A DNA stretch of 64,000 nt from Aminobacterium mobile DSM 12262 (GTDB lineage: Bacteria > Synergistota > Synergistia > Synergistales > Aminobacteriaceae). The stretch is taken from the NCBI RefSeq assembly GCF_000526395.1, contig NZ_JAFZ01000001.1:372001-436000 (forward strand). Direction: 5' to 3'. The position numbers were made by a program, and so were the translations under genes. Below the pieces are notes generated by a model. That model searched no databases. It saw only the letters and a list, made by a program, of their open reading frames with translations, and was not told where the DNA came from. How positions within the stretch are numbered: the first letter of the stretch is position 1; each line of letters starts with the position of its first letter. This document shows positions 27,438-37,016 of the stretch, in pieces.

Positions 27438-28913
27438 ATGTTGCGTAAGTTTTTTTCTCGTAAACTGGCAGTTGTTGCTTTAACGTTACTTTTAGGGCTA
27501 ATCGGGGGAGTTAATAGTGCAAGTGCACAAGCTCCGCGCTATGTTTTTTATTTTATTGGTGATGGAATGGGCGCAGCACAGCGTCAGGCGGCAGAATATT
27601 ATTTGAGGGCTGAAACTGGAGTAAAAGATATAAAACTTAGAATGAATCAGTTCCCAGTGGCAGGTATCAACACGACTTATTCCGCAGATTCCTTGGTAAC
27701 AGATTCTGCTGCGGCCGGAACAGCATTAGCGGCAGGGTATAAGACGAATAATGGCATTATTGCTCAACTTCCAGATGGCACGAATGTAAAAAGTTTGGTG
27801 GAGGCAGCGGGGGAGAATGGGATGGGAACAGGTCTTATAACAACAACGCGAATAACTCATGCGACTCCTGCTGTTTTTGCTTCCCATAACTCAAATCGTG
27901 ATGCTGAAAATGAAATAGCCCTTGACTATCTTGATAGCGGAGTGGATTTTTTTGCTGGCGGAGGATATCGCCATTTTGTTCCCCAGAACTGGGAAGGCGG
28001 GAAATCAAAGAGGAAAGATGATCTTAACATTGCGGAAAAGTTTAAAGGCCAAGGGTATCATGTTTTCCTGACAGAAAAAGATACTCAAAAATTTAGAAAC
28101 TATAAGCCAAGTGGGCAGGAAAAAGTCTTTGCGGCCTTCACGTACAGCCACCTTCCCTATGAGCTTGATAGAGAGGATAATCACACTCCAAGTTTGGCAG
28201 AACTGACGGCGAAAGGGATTGAAGTGTTAGAAAAATATAAAGAAGGTTTCTTTTTAATGGTAGAGGGCGGCAGAATAGACCATGCCTGTCACGCCCATGA
28301 TCCAGCGGGGTCTATCCACGATACGTTAGCATTTGATAAGGCAATAGACGAAGCGTACTCTTTTTACCGGAAATATCCCGATGAAACGTTGATAGTTGTT
28401 GTAGCAGACCATGAAACAGGCGGTTTTGGGCTTGGGTTTGGTGATAATTATTTTTTGAAAATGGATCAGCTTTTTAAGGCAAAGGTCACCACGGCGGATG
28501 TATTAAATGAGGGTGTGGGGAAATATGATAAAAATAGGAAGAAGTTCTTTAATTTTATTGCCACCAACCTTGGTTTAGATAACTTATCCCTTGATGAGAA
28601 AATAAAAATTGAACAGGCAATGGATCTCATAGACGGCTCTCAGAAAGATGCAATTGCAACGTATGCGGGGTATGATCCCGTGGCTATCACAGTAACTCAC
28701 ATTATGTCTGAGCGGGCAAATATGTTCTGGACCACCTATGCCCACTCTGGGACAACAGTGCCTCTTTCAGCCATTGGAGTTGGCACCGAAGCTCTTGGCG
28801 GATTTAAAGATAATACAGAAGTAGCAAAAACCTTATTCTCCATTTTGGAATTCAAACCTACTAAAGTGGCATCTACCCATCTGATCAGTTTGCCTAAAGT
28901 TATTAATTATTAA
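27438..28913 (+). CDS. phoA: Alkaline phosphatase
   Basis: 491 residues with a signal peptide (residues 1-31, ending near ASAQA). The nucleophile serine is in LVTDSAAAGTALAAG. Metal ligands are visible in FIGDGMG, MVEGGRIDHACHAHD, VADHETGG and the late histidine of YAHSGTTVP. It releases phosphate from organic phosphoesters in the periplasm. The Pho-box-like upstream array and the pst-pho operon elsewhere in the window point to induction by phosphate shortage. Its SD is GAGGGGG, about 6 bases from the ATG. Confidence 0.92.
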   Translation: MLRKFFSRKLAVVALTLLLGLIGGVNSASAQAPRYVFYFIGDGMGAAQRQAAEYYLRAETGVKDIKLRMNQFPVAGINTTYSADSLVTDSAAAGTALAAGYKTNNGIIAQLPDGTNVKSLVEAAGENGMGTGLITTTRITHATPAVFASHNSNRDAENEIALDYLDSGVDFFAGGGYRHFVPQNWEGGKSKRKDDLNIAEKFKGQGYHVFLTEKDTQKFRNYKPSGQEKVFAAFTYSHLPYELDREDNHTPSLAELTAKGIEVLEKYKEGFFLMVEGGRIDHACHAHDPAGSIHDTLAFDKAIDEAYSFYRKYPDETLIVVVADHETGGFGLGFGDNYFLKMDQLFKAKVTTADVLNEGVGKYDKNRKKFFNFIATNLGLDNLSLDEKIKIEQAMDLIDGSQKDAIATYAGYDPVAITVTHIMSERANMFWTTYAHSGTTVPLSAIGVGTEALGGFKDNTEVAKTLFSILEFKPTKVASTHLISLPKVINY

Positions 28914-28926
28914 AATATAGAGCTTT

Positions 28927-28963
28927 GAAGATATAGCCGGGGCTTGTTCCTGGCTATATCTTC
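28927..28963 (+). terminator. Hairpin after phoA
   Basis: Perfect 12-bp stem (GAAGATATAGCC with GGCTATATCTTC) 13 bases past the phoA stop. The following bases (ATTAATA) are only weakly T-rich, so termination may be partial, with read-through to the YibE/F gene. Confidence 0.6.
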
Positions 28964-28991
28964 ATTAATACTAGAATGGAGTGTATAAATA

Positions 28992-30146
28992 GTGAAGAAA
29001 ATAAAAGCTTCATTACTTTGGGGCGTTTTGTTTCTCGTTCTTATGGGATTTTGGATATATGAAAACAACAGAAATAGTAACTTTGTTCGGGCGGTGGTTT
29101 TAAGTACAGATAACAGCGATGTGATGCGGTCTGGAATAGCAAGGATAGGGAGCCAGGAATTGCTTTTGAAGGTTGTTGATGGAAAGTTTAAGGGACAAGA
29201 GGTTGTTGGGTACAACAGCTTGCTGGGAAACTTGGATATAGATGCCTTTTACACGCCGGGAGATACAGTAGTTGCTGCATTAAGGGAAGACCATGGGAAA
29301 GTTATTGACGCAAAAGCTGTTGATCTCTACAGGCAAAGCTGGGAATTTATTCTTTTTGGTTTTTTTGTTTTTTTGCTCATTATTTATGCTGGGAATACAG
29401 GGCTAAGGGCAATCTTTTCTTTTATAGCTAGTTTATGGGTTATATGGAAAAATCTTATTCCGGGGCTTTTGGCTGGAGAAAATCCGTTGCTTTTGTCGAG
29501 TGGTATTTTGTTTGTGCTGTCGGCCATTGTTATTTTTTCTGTTGCAGGGTTTACGCGAAAGGGTTTGTCTGCTTTCTTGGGAACAGTGGCAGGATTATTT
29601 GTCACTATTGGAATTACAGCTTTTTTTGGCGATAAACTTGGGTTGCTCGGAACAACTCTCCCTTATTCTTCCACACTTTTATTTAGCGGAAATATTGGAC
29701 TGAATATGAAACAGATCTTCTTTGCTGCTATTGTAATAGGCGCTTCTGGAGCAGCTATGGATATAGGTATGGATATTGCTTCTGCCATGGCGGAAGTAAA
29801 GAGCAAGAAACCTGAAATAATGTGTCGAGAACTCATTCAGTCAGGATTTAATGTGGGGCGTGCTGTTATCGGAACTATGACAACTACTTTATTACTGGCC
29901 TATTCTGGTGGATATCTAACGCTGCTTATGTTGTTTGCAAGTCAAAGTACAGATTTTGTACGAATTGTAAATTATAGAATGGTTGCGGCAGAAATATTGA
30001 GAACTGTGGCAGGAAGTATTGGCTTGGTTTTGATTGCTCCTATTACTGCTGTAATTGCCGGATGGATTTATTCTTACAATTTAGAGCCTCTTAAAGGTAG
30101 GGGCAAGTATTTTCTGGAGAAAATACAAGGTATCATTAGAATTTAA
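28992..30146 (+). CDS. YibE/F family membrane protein
   Basis: 384 residues. An N-terminal hydrophobic anchor is followed by a periplasmic beta-rich domain (residues about 25-115) and then a polytopic region with seven or so membrane segments containing DIGMDIASAM and SGGYLTLLML, typical of YibE/F proteins. The molecular function of this family is unknown; a transport role has been proposed from topology. It starts at a GTG with GGAGTG 8 bases upstream. It follows phoA after a 78-base gap with a hairpin. Confidence 0.8.
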   Translation: MKKIKASLLWGVLFLVLMGFWIYENNRNSNFVRAVVLSTDNSDVMRSGIARIGSQELLLKVVDGKFKGQEVVGYNSLLGNLDIDAFYTPGDTVVAALREDHGKVIDAKAVDLYRQSWEFILFGFFVFLLIIYAGNTGLRAIFSFIASLWVIWKNLIPGLLAGENPLLLSSGILFVLSAIVIFSVAGFTRKGLSAFLGTVAGLFVTIGITAFFGDKLGLLGTTLPYSSTLLFSGNIGLNMKQIFFAAIVIGASGAAMDIGMDIASAMAEVKSKKPEIMCRELIQSGFNVGRAVIGTMTTTLLLAYSGGYLTLLMLFASQSTDFVRIVNYRMVAAEILRTVAGSIGLVLIAPITAVIAGWIYSYNLEPLKGRGKYFLEKIQGIIRI

Positions 30147-30239
30147 GTAGTTTCCCTTTATGATGTACTAACCAGCGGCGTAGCCCTGCTATTGCACAAT
30201 TTGAGACCTGGCACCATAATGAAATAGAGGTGATGCTCT

Positions 30240-31847
30240 ATGAATTTCGACCCCTATTGTTATCAATATCCTTCCCGTAGAAATGTTGTCTATGGCTCTA
30301 AGGGAATGGTGGCTACGTCTCATCCTTTAGCGGCTCAGGCAGGCCTTGAGATTTTAAAGCAAGGCGGCAACGCCGTTGATGCAGCTATAGCTACTGCAGC
30401 GGCTTTGACTGTAGTAGAACCTACTAGTAATGGCCTTGGCAGCGATAATTTTGCCATTATTTGGAAAGATGGGAAGCTTCATGGTATCAATGGAAGCGGT
30501 CGATCCCCTCAATCTTTTGATTTGGAAGCTTTTCGAGAGAAACATTGGCAGACTGTTCCAGACTTCGGGTGGGCTTCAGCTACAGTTCCTGCCGCTTCTA
30601 AAACATGGGCCGTTCTTGCGAAGTCTATGGGAAATTTGCCTTTAACTGCGTCTATGGCACCCGCTATTTCGTATGCTCAGGATGGTCATGCAGTGGCAGT
30701 GACTACTGCTTTTAATTGGAATAAGGCTTTTGAAAAGTATCGCAAAATTTTAAGTGGAAAAGAGTTTGCCTCGTGGTTTAAGACGTTTTCTCCTGCTGGT
30801 CGAGCGCCAAGGCCTGGGGAACGATGGATTTGCCCTGATCAGGCCTACACGTTAAAAATGATTGCTCAGACTGATGCAGAGGCTTTTTATAGGGGGGAAA
30901 TTGCGGAGAAAATTGTAGCCTTTGCTCAGCAGACAGGTGGTTTTTATACGGCAGAGGATTTGGCTGCGGTGGAGCCGGAGTGGGTTGATCCTATTTCTGT
31001 GAACTATAGAGGTTATGATGTATGGGAAATTCCCCCAAATGGACAGGGCATTATCGTATTAATGGCTTTAAATATTCTAAAGGGTTTTGATTTTACTCAC
31101 CGTGATGATCCCGAAACATATCATAAGCAGATTGAAGCTATAAAATTAGCATTTGCCGACGGGTTCCGATATGTGGCAGACCAACGCTATAGCCGTGTTC
31201 CTGTCTCTGAAATGATTTCAGAAGAATATGGAGCCTCACGTCGAGAGTTGGTAACAGATAAAGCTCGTATGCCAGAAGCTGGGCGACCCGAGGCATGTGG
31301 TACGGTCTACCTTTGTACGGCTGACGATGATGGAAATATGGTCTCCTTTATTCAAAGCAACTATGCTGGTTTCGGTTCAGGTATTGTTATTCCCGGAACA
31401 GGCATTGCCTTAAATAACCGTGCGAGGGGATTTTCTTTAGACCCTCACCATCCTAATGTGCTGGCCCCGGGGAAACGTCCATACCACACGATTATCCCTG
31501 GATTTTTAACAAAAGATGGGAAACCTGTAGGTCCTTTTGGCGTGATGGGTGCATTTATGCAGCCACAAGGCCATGTGCAGGTTCTTATGAACACTATAGA
31601 TTTTAGTATGAACCCCCAAGAAGCCCTTGATGCTCCAAGGTGGCAGTGGATAGAGGATCTGGTAGTGGAGGTAGAGCCAGGCTTCCCTTCATGGGCAGCA
31701 CAAAAGCTTCAACGGATGGGACATCATGTGCGTTGCGCTTTAGACTCGAATAGCTTCGGGAGAGGTCAGATGATCTTGCGAACGGAATGCGGCACTCTTG
31801 TTGGAGCTACAGAACCCCGCACTGATGGATGTGTTGCTGCGTGGTAG
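30240..31847 (+). CDS. Gamma-glutamyltransferase family protein (YwrD-like)
   Basis: 535 residues. The GGT signature blocks are present: ILKQGGNAVDAAIATAAAL, EPTSNGLGSDNFAIIW, and the autoprocessing site CGTVYLCTADDDGNMVSFIQS, with the threonine after CG as the predicted nucleophile. PYHTIIPGF and the final TDGCVAAW also fit. There is no signal peptide, unlike secreted GGT, so it is probably cytoplasmic and resembles the YwrD/cephalosporin acylase-like branch. The natural substrate (gamma-glutamyl compound or other amide) is unknown. It appears to be transcribed alone. Confidence 0.85.
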   Translation: MNFDPYCYQYPSRRNVVYGSKGMVATSHPLAAQAGLEILKQGGNAVDAAIATAAALTVVEPTSNGLGSDNFAIIWKDGKLHGINGSGRSPQSFDLEAFREKHWQTVPDFGWASATVPAASKTWAVLAKSMGNLPLTASMAPAISYAQDGHAVAVTTAFNWNKAFEKYRKILSGKEFASWFKTFSPAGRAPRPGERWICPDQAYTLKMIAQTDAEAFYRGEIAEKIVAFAQQTGGFYTAEDLAAVEPEWVDPISVNYRGYDVWEIPPNGQGIIVLMALNILKGFDFTHRDDPETYHKQIEAIKLAFADGFRYVADQRYSRVPVSEMISEEYGASRRELVTDKARMPEAGRPEACGTVYLCTADDDGNMVSFIQSNYAGFGSGIVIPGTGIALNNRARGFSLDPHHPNVLAPGKRPYHTIIPGFLTKDGKPVGPFGVMGAFMQPQGHVQVLMNTIDFSMNPQEALDAPRWQWIEDLVVEVEPGFPSWAAQKLQRMGHHVRCALDSNSFGRGQMILRTECGTLVGATEPRTDGCVAAW

Positions 31848-31970
31848 CTGCGCCAGGTTTTGATTTATGAAATACTTGATATGTCCTCTAATGGCGCCCC
31901 ATATAAATATTTGCAAAATTCAGTATAATTAAGAGCGGTTAGAAAAAAACTCTAGCTTTGGAGGGATATT

Positions 31971-33092
31971 ATGACACGTTTTTGGATCGTGATTTCTTTT
32001 TACCTAGCGATTTACGGTGTCATGACGTGGTATGTCCTGTCTTTTACGGCTAGAATTTTTTCTCTGAGAGGGTGGGGAGTTTTAGTTCTCTCTCTTTGGG
32101 GTGCTTTTATGGTGGCTTGCCCTCTTATACTACGTCTTGGCGAAAAGATTGGCGGGAGCATTTTGCGTCATGCCCTGGCGTGGGTAGGGTATGTATGGAT
32201 GGGTTTTATATTCCTTTCTTTTTGCGGTTTGTTAGGGCTTATTTTGCTTCGTTTTATTTTGTGGTTTGCTCGGTATCCTCTGAGTGATTGGGGAATCCGA
32301 TGGATTGGAATAGGGATAATTTTTCTATCCATTGGAACTTGTTGGTGGGCCTATAGAGAGGCTCTCGATATTCATCCTCGCCATATTGTAATAGAGAGCG
32401 ATAAACTACCGCCAGAGTGGCCTGTCCTCAAGATTGTTCACATCTCTGATATTCATTTAGGCTTACTTGTTCGGGAGAAACGATTATCGAAGATAATAGA
32501 TCTTGCGATAGGTGAAGATCCTCACGTAGTGGTTTCTACAGGAGATATTGTAGATGGGCAGATGAACGGAAGAGTGGGGGATATAGAGATTTTCCATCGC
32601 CTGTCTCCTCCGTTGGGGAAGTTCGGAGTTATTGGCAATCACGAGGTCTATGCGGGATTAAAACAGTCTGTGGCTTTTACGGAAGAGGCAGGTTTTCGCC
32701 TTCTTCGAAATGAATGGGTGGACGTTGGACCTGTTATATTGGCGGGAGTGAATGACCCTGCTGTATCTATGGTTGAAGAAGTGCATGCGACGGAATATAA
32801 ATTATTGGCAGAAATACCCCGTGACAAGTTTTGTGTGCTTTTGAAACATCAACCTCTTGTGCGTGAAGAGACCTTGGGCTTTTACGACCTACAGCTTTCT
32901 GGTCACGTGCATGGGGGGCAGATTTGGCCTTTCAATTTTATTACAACATTGATTTATCCTATGACATCTGGTCTTCATGAACTCCCGAGGGGCAATATGC
33001 TAGTGGTGACAACTGGGGCTGGAACATGGGGGCCTCCCATGCGTCTTTTTGCCACCCCTGAAATTACCGTTATTCATATACAAAAAAAGTAG
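31971..33092 (+). CDS. Membrane-anchored metallophosphoesterase (YkuE/YaeI-like)
   Basis: 373 residues. Three to four membrane segments fill residues 1-120. The calcineurin-like phosphoesterase domain follows with all dinuclear-metal motifs: HISDIHLG, STGDIVDG, GNHEVYAG, LLKHQP and SGHVHGGQ. Relatives act on lipid-linked or cyclic phosphodiesters at the membrane. The exact substrate is not predictable. A GGAGG site lies 6 bases upstream of the ATG. It is followed by a hairpin. Confidence 0.83.
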   Translation: MTRFWIVISFYLAIYGVMTWYVLSFTARIFSLRGWGVLVLSLWGAFMVACPLILRLGEKIGGSILRHALAWVGYVWMGFIFLSFCGLLGLILLRFILWFARYPLSDWGIRWIGIGIIFLSIGTCWWAYREALDIHPRHIVIESDKLPPEWPVLKIVHISDIHLGLLVREKRLSKIIDLAIGEDPHVVVSTGDIVDGQMNGRVGDIEIFHRLSPPLGKFGVIGNHEVYAGLKQSVAFTEEAGFRLLRNEWVDVGPVILAGVNDPAVSMVEEVHATEYKLLAEIPRDKFCVLLKHQPLVREETLGFYDLQLSGHVHGGQIWPFNFITTLIYPMTSGLHELPRGNMLVVTTGAGTWGPPMRLFATPEITVIHIQKK

Positions 33093-33115
33093 AGGCCCCT
33101 GGGGGAGAGGCCTCT
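33091..33115. terminator. Hairpin after the metallophosphoesterase gene
   Basis: AGAGGCC and GGCCTCT arms around an 11-base loop, overlapping the last base pairs of the stop codon region. There is no T run on the plus strand, so it is a weak terminator candidate. Confidence 0.45.
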
Positions 33116-33337
33116 GCAGAAAAGGGAGATTATTTGACTCATAGGGCACACACAACAGGAGGATTGGTACTTGATACCGTTGCGATGCTGTGTGACTATA
33201 TATTAGTAGAAACGTGCCAATGAGACCCCGTCACTTTTACGGGAATATAAATAGGGGAAATTACGTATTTATTGAGTGAAGGGTATAATTTATGACATAA
33301 GGAGTATGTTTTTACCTCAAAGTAAGGACGTGACATA

Positions 33338-34054
33338 ATGAACTCTTCAGTGAAAGTGCCTTCCAAAATTCTTGGTGTCCTTGGTGGAATGGGGCCGGCT
33401 GCTACAGCGGAATTTTTGCGGCTTTTAGCCATAAAGGCTCCGGCGAGAAGTGATCAGGAACATCCGAAGCTCTATGTTCTGTCGAATCCGCAGATTCCAG
33501 ACCGCAGTAGTGCTATTTTAGGCAGGGGAGAAGACCCTACGCCCTTTTTGAAAGAGGGGTTGCTCTCGTTGGTTCAATGGGGTGCACAAGTTCTGGCTGT
33601 CCCTTGCAACACCGCTCATTTTTTTATCGACACATTTCGAAAAGAATTGCCAGTGCCTTTGATTCATATTGTAGAGGCTACAGTGGGCCTAGCTGCTGAA
33701 CGGAGCTCTGAAGGAGCATGGTTGCTGGCCACCAGCGGCACTAAACAGAGCGGTATGTACGAGCGTTATGCAGAAAAAGTAGGGTATCCTTTCTTTTTCC
33801 CTACTGACGAAGATCAGGAAAAGGTTCAGGAAAGCATTGTTTTAGTAAAAGCAAATCGCCTCCGTGAGGGAGGGATATTGCTGCAAGGGGTTGTAGAGAG
33901 GCTATGGAAGGAGAGACATGTTCCTATTGTAGCTGCATGTACGGAGTTGCCCCTGGCCTATGACGCTTCTGATCTACCTGAAGAGGGAATGATTTCAAGC
34001 CTCGGAGCTTTAACAGAGGCTTGTTTGCGAGAGCTTTATAGCGAGAATAAATAG
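33338..34054 (+). CDS. Aspartate/glutamate racemase family protein
   Basis: 238 residues. Landmarks are GVLGGMGPAATAEF near the N-terminus and the two catalytic cysteines in LAVPCNTAHFF (first half) and VAACTELPLAY (second half). The pattern fits the RacX/aspartate racemase group rather than MurI. D-amino acids may be formed for the cell wall or used in amino-acid breakdown. It is flanked by terminator-like hairpins and seems monocistronic. Confidence 0.85.
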   Translation: MNSSVKVPSKILGVLGGMGPAATAEFLRLLAIKAPARSDQEHPKLYVLSNPQIPDRSSAILGRGEDPTPFLKEGLLSLVQWGAQVLAVPCNTAHFFIDTFRKELPVPLIHIVEATVGLAAERSSEGAWLLATSGTKQSGMYERYAEKVGYPFFFPTDEDQEKVQESIVLVKANRLREGGILLQGVVERLWKERHVPIVAACTELPLAYDASDLPEEGMISSLGALTEACLRELYSENK

Positions 34055-34082
34055 ATAGTCGATTTCGATAAAAAATGAAAAA

Positions 34083-34114
34083 GAAGCCCCTGACACAGGC
34101 GTGTTGGGGGCTTC
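34083..34114. terminator. Bidirectional terminator between racemase and amidase genes
   Basis: An 8-bp outer stem (GAAGCCCC with GGGGCTTC) and an inner ACAC/GTGT stem. On the minus strand it is followed by a T-rich tail (TTTTTCATTTTTT), so it should end the Liv-amidase operon. On the plus strand it follows the racemase stop by 28 bases. Confidence 0.7.
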
Positions 34115-34206
34115 CCTTGCAGAAATTTCTTTCCCAATCATAAACAATGGTAATGATAGGAGCCTAGTCTTTGTTGTGTTTTCCTAACCCCTTGCTTTCT
34201 CTCTCT

Positions 34207-35076
34207 TTATTTAGGGATCCGGACTTTAACTGTTTTGAGAGGATTTACAACTTGGCTGATGTGCAGATCGCAGGCAATGCTTGCAAACATATACGCCCGT
34301 TCCCACGTCATTCCTCTCTTTTCGCAAATGAGGGTCACAGCTTCGTCTAGCGCTATGCGAGTGGCCTCTTCCAAAGCTTGGGCGCTGGCCAGAACAAAGT
34401 AGGCATCTTTATTTTCTAATAGGGGGGTGATGAGCCTCCTGCCTTTTTCCAGTTCTACAGTGAGGGTCACTTCTCCTCTAATTTCTACTCCCGTTCCACA
34501 GACTTCTCCATCCCCCATAATGGCATGGAGGTCGCCGAGAGCAAGTTTTCCTCCGGGGACATATATTGGAAGCCGTAAAGTAGCCCCCTCAGTCATCTGA
34601 ATAGTGTCTAGATTCCCGCCATGGGTGCCAGGGATACCACAGGCTATTTCTCCTTCTGCGGGAGCTACTCCAATAACGCCTATCATGGGGCGAAGAGGTA
34701 GTTCCAGACCGCAGAAGTGCCCTTTCCCCTTTTGAATAGAGACGATTTCTGTATGGCTTTCTGTAACTTTATCTCCCAGAGGCCCCCATCCGGGGAAGAG
34801 TTCCACTACTCCTTGCGTGTCCAGTTCTATCTTTTCTATTCGGATTACAAGCACATCTCCAGGTTCTGCCCCCTCTACCCATATTGGGCCGGTAGCTGGA
34901 TTGACAATGGAGTAGTCAAAGTCAGAGGAAAGACGGTGTTCCGGCAGTGTAATCTTATGGCTGAAACAGTCTTCTGTTTCAAATACAATTCGGTCGCCAG
35001 GCTGAACGCGCTTTACGGCTTCATGAGAGTTCGACATAGCATAGATGACCTGATCTCTTTTAATATGATGTTCCAT
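34207..35076 (-). CDS. Acetamidase/formamidase family amidase
   Basis: 289 residues. Family features: an N-terminal PGDRIVFETEDCF block, NPATGPIWVEGAEPGDVLVI, GVIGVAPAEGEI, GTHGGNLDT and DLHAIMGDGEVCGTGVE. These zinc-dependent amidases hydrolyse short amides to a carboxylate and ammonia. It is the last gene of a five-gene Liv-type ABC transporter operon, 5 bases after livM, which mirrors the fmd amide uptake and hydrolysis clusters described in methylotrophs. Uptake and hydrolysis of a small amide is therefore the best guess. Confidence 0.83.
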   Translation of the reverse strand: MEHHIKRDQVIYAMSNSHEAVKRVQPGDRIVFETEDCFSHKITLPEHRLSSDFDYSIVNPATGPIWVEGAEPGDVLVIRIEKIELDTQGVVELFPGWGPLGDKVTESHTEIVSIQKGKGHFCGLELPLRPMIGVIGVAPAEGEIACGIPGTHGGNLDTIQMTEGATLRLPIYVPGGKLALGDLHAIMGDGEVCGTGVEIRGEVTLTVELEKGRRLITPLLENKDAYFVLASAQALEEATRIALDEAVTLICEKRGMTWERAYMFASIACDLHISQVVNPLKTVKVRIPK

Positions 35077-35081
35077 ATCTT

Positions 35082-36098
35082 TTATTGCCCTCCTTTTTTA
35101 GGGGGATTGAGTATGCTCCATACTTCTCGACCGTTCATAAGGCCTCGAGGCTTGAAGATCATAATGATCACTAAAAGCACTGCCATTAAAACGTTTACGA
35201 GGCCAAAAACAGGCGGAATAGAGAGCCCCATACATGTAAAACCTTCTTGGAGCGGAGCTAATAGCTCTGTTCCAATAGTAAGAATAGCTGTCCCGATAAG
35301 AGGGCCTGAGATGGTTCCAATGCCCCCTATAGCGAGCATGGCCACTAACTGGAAAACATAGACAAGACTAAAAGCCTTGGGGTTCATGGTGAGGACAAGA
35401 TGTACCCATAAAGCGGCACCAATGCCCGTAATGAAACTTCCAATGGCGAAAGACATTATTTTATATCGTACTACGGGAACGCCCATGACGCTCGCGAGTT
35501 CCTGATCCTTTGATATGGCAATTAATCCACGACCGAAACGAGAGTTGACGAGGCGATGGGTGGCGTAAATAACCACAAGAAGGATACCATAGGCCCACCA
35601 TATGTTGGTGAAGGCAGGAATATTTCGAAGCCCCATGTCTCCGTGAGTAATCCCGCGCAGATTTTCTGCCAAGTTCCCCATAACTATATTAATTCCCATA
35701 GAAGCGAGAATAAAATACTGTCCTTCGAGACGGAAAGCGGGGAGTAATAATATAACGCTGGCTATAACCGCCAAAATTCCTGCGATGAGAAGGGCCAGGG
35801 GAAAGGCTACCTGAATTTGTTCCAGCCAAAGAGGAAGGTGAAGCACTGCCTTTTTATAGGCTGGAGGCAGAGTCAGGATAGCTGTGGCATAGCCGGCTAC
35901 CATCATGGTTCCGCCGAATCCGAGAGAGAATATGTTTGTATAGCCATTAGTGATGTTGACCCCTAGAGCAACGATACAGGTAACGGCCAGTAAAATAACC
36001 AGTCGAAGGTAGTATCCCCTCAGAAATGTGTTGGCGAGGAGGAGAAGGATGCCGAGAAGGATCAACGAACCGAGGATAGTTGTAGTTTTCTTATTCAT
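35082..36098 (-). CDS. livM: Branched-chain amino acid/amide ABC permease, LivM type
   Basis: 338 residues with about nine to ten membrane segments. It carries the LivM-type block VNITNGYTNIFSLGFGGTMMVAGY and the EAA-like loop with INIVMGNLAENLRGITHGDMGL and GRGLIAISKDQELASVMGV. It forms the inner-membrane channel with LivH. It is 11 bases downstream of livH. Ligand class (branched-chain amino acids, amides or urea) is decided by the binding protein and the amidase gene, not by this subunit. Confidence 0.87.
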   Translation of the reverse strand: MNKKTTTILGSLILLGILLLLANTFLRGYYLRLVILLAVTCIVALGVNITNGYTNIFSLGFGGTMMVAGYATAILTLPPAYKKAVLHLPLWLEQIQVAFPLALLIAGILAVIASVILLLPAFRLEGQYFILASMGINIVMGNLAENLRGITHGDMGLRNIPAFTNIWWAYGILLVVIYATHRLVNSRFGRGLIAISKDQELASVMGVPVVRYKIMSFAIGSFITGIGAALWVHLVLTMNPKAFSLVYVFQLVAMLAIGGIGTISGPLIGTAILTIGTELLAPLQEGFTCMGLSIPPVFGLVNVLMAVLLVIIMIFKPRGLMNGREVWSILNPPKKGGQ

Positions 36099-36109
36099 AT
36101 CTTCGCCCC

Positions 36110-37012
36110 CTACTCTATCTTAATGTTAGGTCTAAAGAGACCAGATGGTTTGATGAAGAGAATCAAAAAGAGAAGTGCCCACACAAAGAGTGGACGTATC
36201 GCTGACCATGCAGGAGGAAGAAAGGCAACGAAAAGCACCTCTCCGAGGCCTATAATGTATCCTGCTATAGCGGCTCCAGGTATGTTGCCGATGCCCCCCA
36301 GAACTGCGGCTATAAAACCGTTGAGGCCGATAATATACCCCATGCTCGGATTCACAATTCCAAAACTGATCCCATAGGATACTGCCGATATGCCCGCAAG
36401 CCCTGATCCGATAGTGAAAGCCAAAAGCACCAATGTCGCGCTATTGACGCCTACAAGCATTGCTGCGTTGGGGTCATAGGCGATAGCTCTCATGGCTGTC
36501 CCGACCTTTGTATATTTTATAAAGAGAGTGACAGAGATCAGGAGTATGCCGGTTATAGCGAGGATCCAGAGGTCTTTTACATTGAGGAACAATCCGCTTT
36601 TCGTGACGATAATACCCTCAAGAAATTCTGGAGTAGGGAAGGCTCTCCGTCCATCGCCGAAGATCATAACGAAGATATTTCGAAGTCCGAGAGATGCTCC
36701 GAAAGAGGCAATGAAGACGGTAAGGACCTCAGGGCTTTTTTTCAAACAGGGGTCGTAAACCAGCTTTTCGATGAGGAGTCCGGCTAGTACGGCTCCCCCT
36801 ATGGCTCCTATGAGCCCTGTCCAGAAGGAGGCGGCAGCATTCATAATCAAAAGATAGGAGCAGAAAGCTCCGATCATGAATATCTCTCCATGGGCAAAGT
36901 TTATAAGCCCCAAAATTCCGTATATCATAGTGTAGCCAATGGCTAGGAGGGCTAAAATACTGCCATAGGAAAGGCCGTTAATAAGCTGCTGAAAAAAGTA
37001 GAGCACACCCAT
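36110..37012 (-). CDS. livH: Branched-chain amino acid/amide ABC permease, LivH type
   Basis: 300 residues, eight or so membrane segments. LINGLSYGSILALLAIGYTM and YGILGLINFAHGEIFMIGAF form the typical LivH N-terminus, and TKVGTAMRAIAYDPNAAMLVGV is the ATPase-contacting loop. It pairs with LivM. Four bases separate it from livF, in line with one transcript. Confidence 0.88.
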   Translation of the reverse strand: MGVLYFFQQLINGLSYGSILALLAIGYTMIYGILGLINFAHGEIFMIGAFCSYLLIMNAAASFWTGLIGAIGGAVLAGLLIEKLVYDPCLKKSPEVLTVFIASFGASLGLRNIFVMIFGDGRRAFPTPEFLEGIIVTKSGLFLNVKDLWILAITGILLISVTLFIKYTKVGTAMRAIAYDPNAAMLVGVNSATLVLLAFTIGSGLAGISAVSYGISFGIVNPSMGYIIGLNGFIAAVLGGIGNIPGAAIAGYIIGLGEVLFVAFLPPAWSAIRPLFVWALLFLILFIKPSGLFRPNIKIE

Positions 37013-37016
37013 AATG

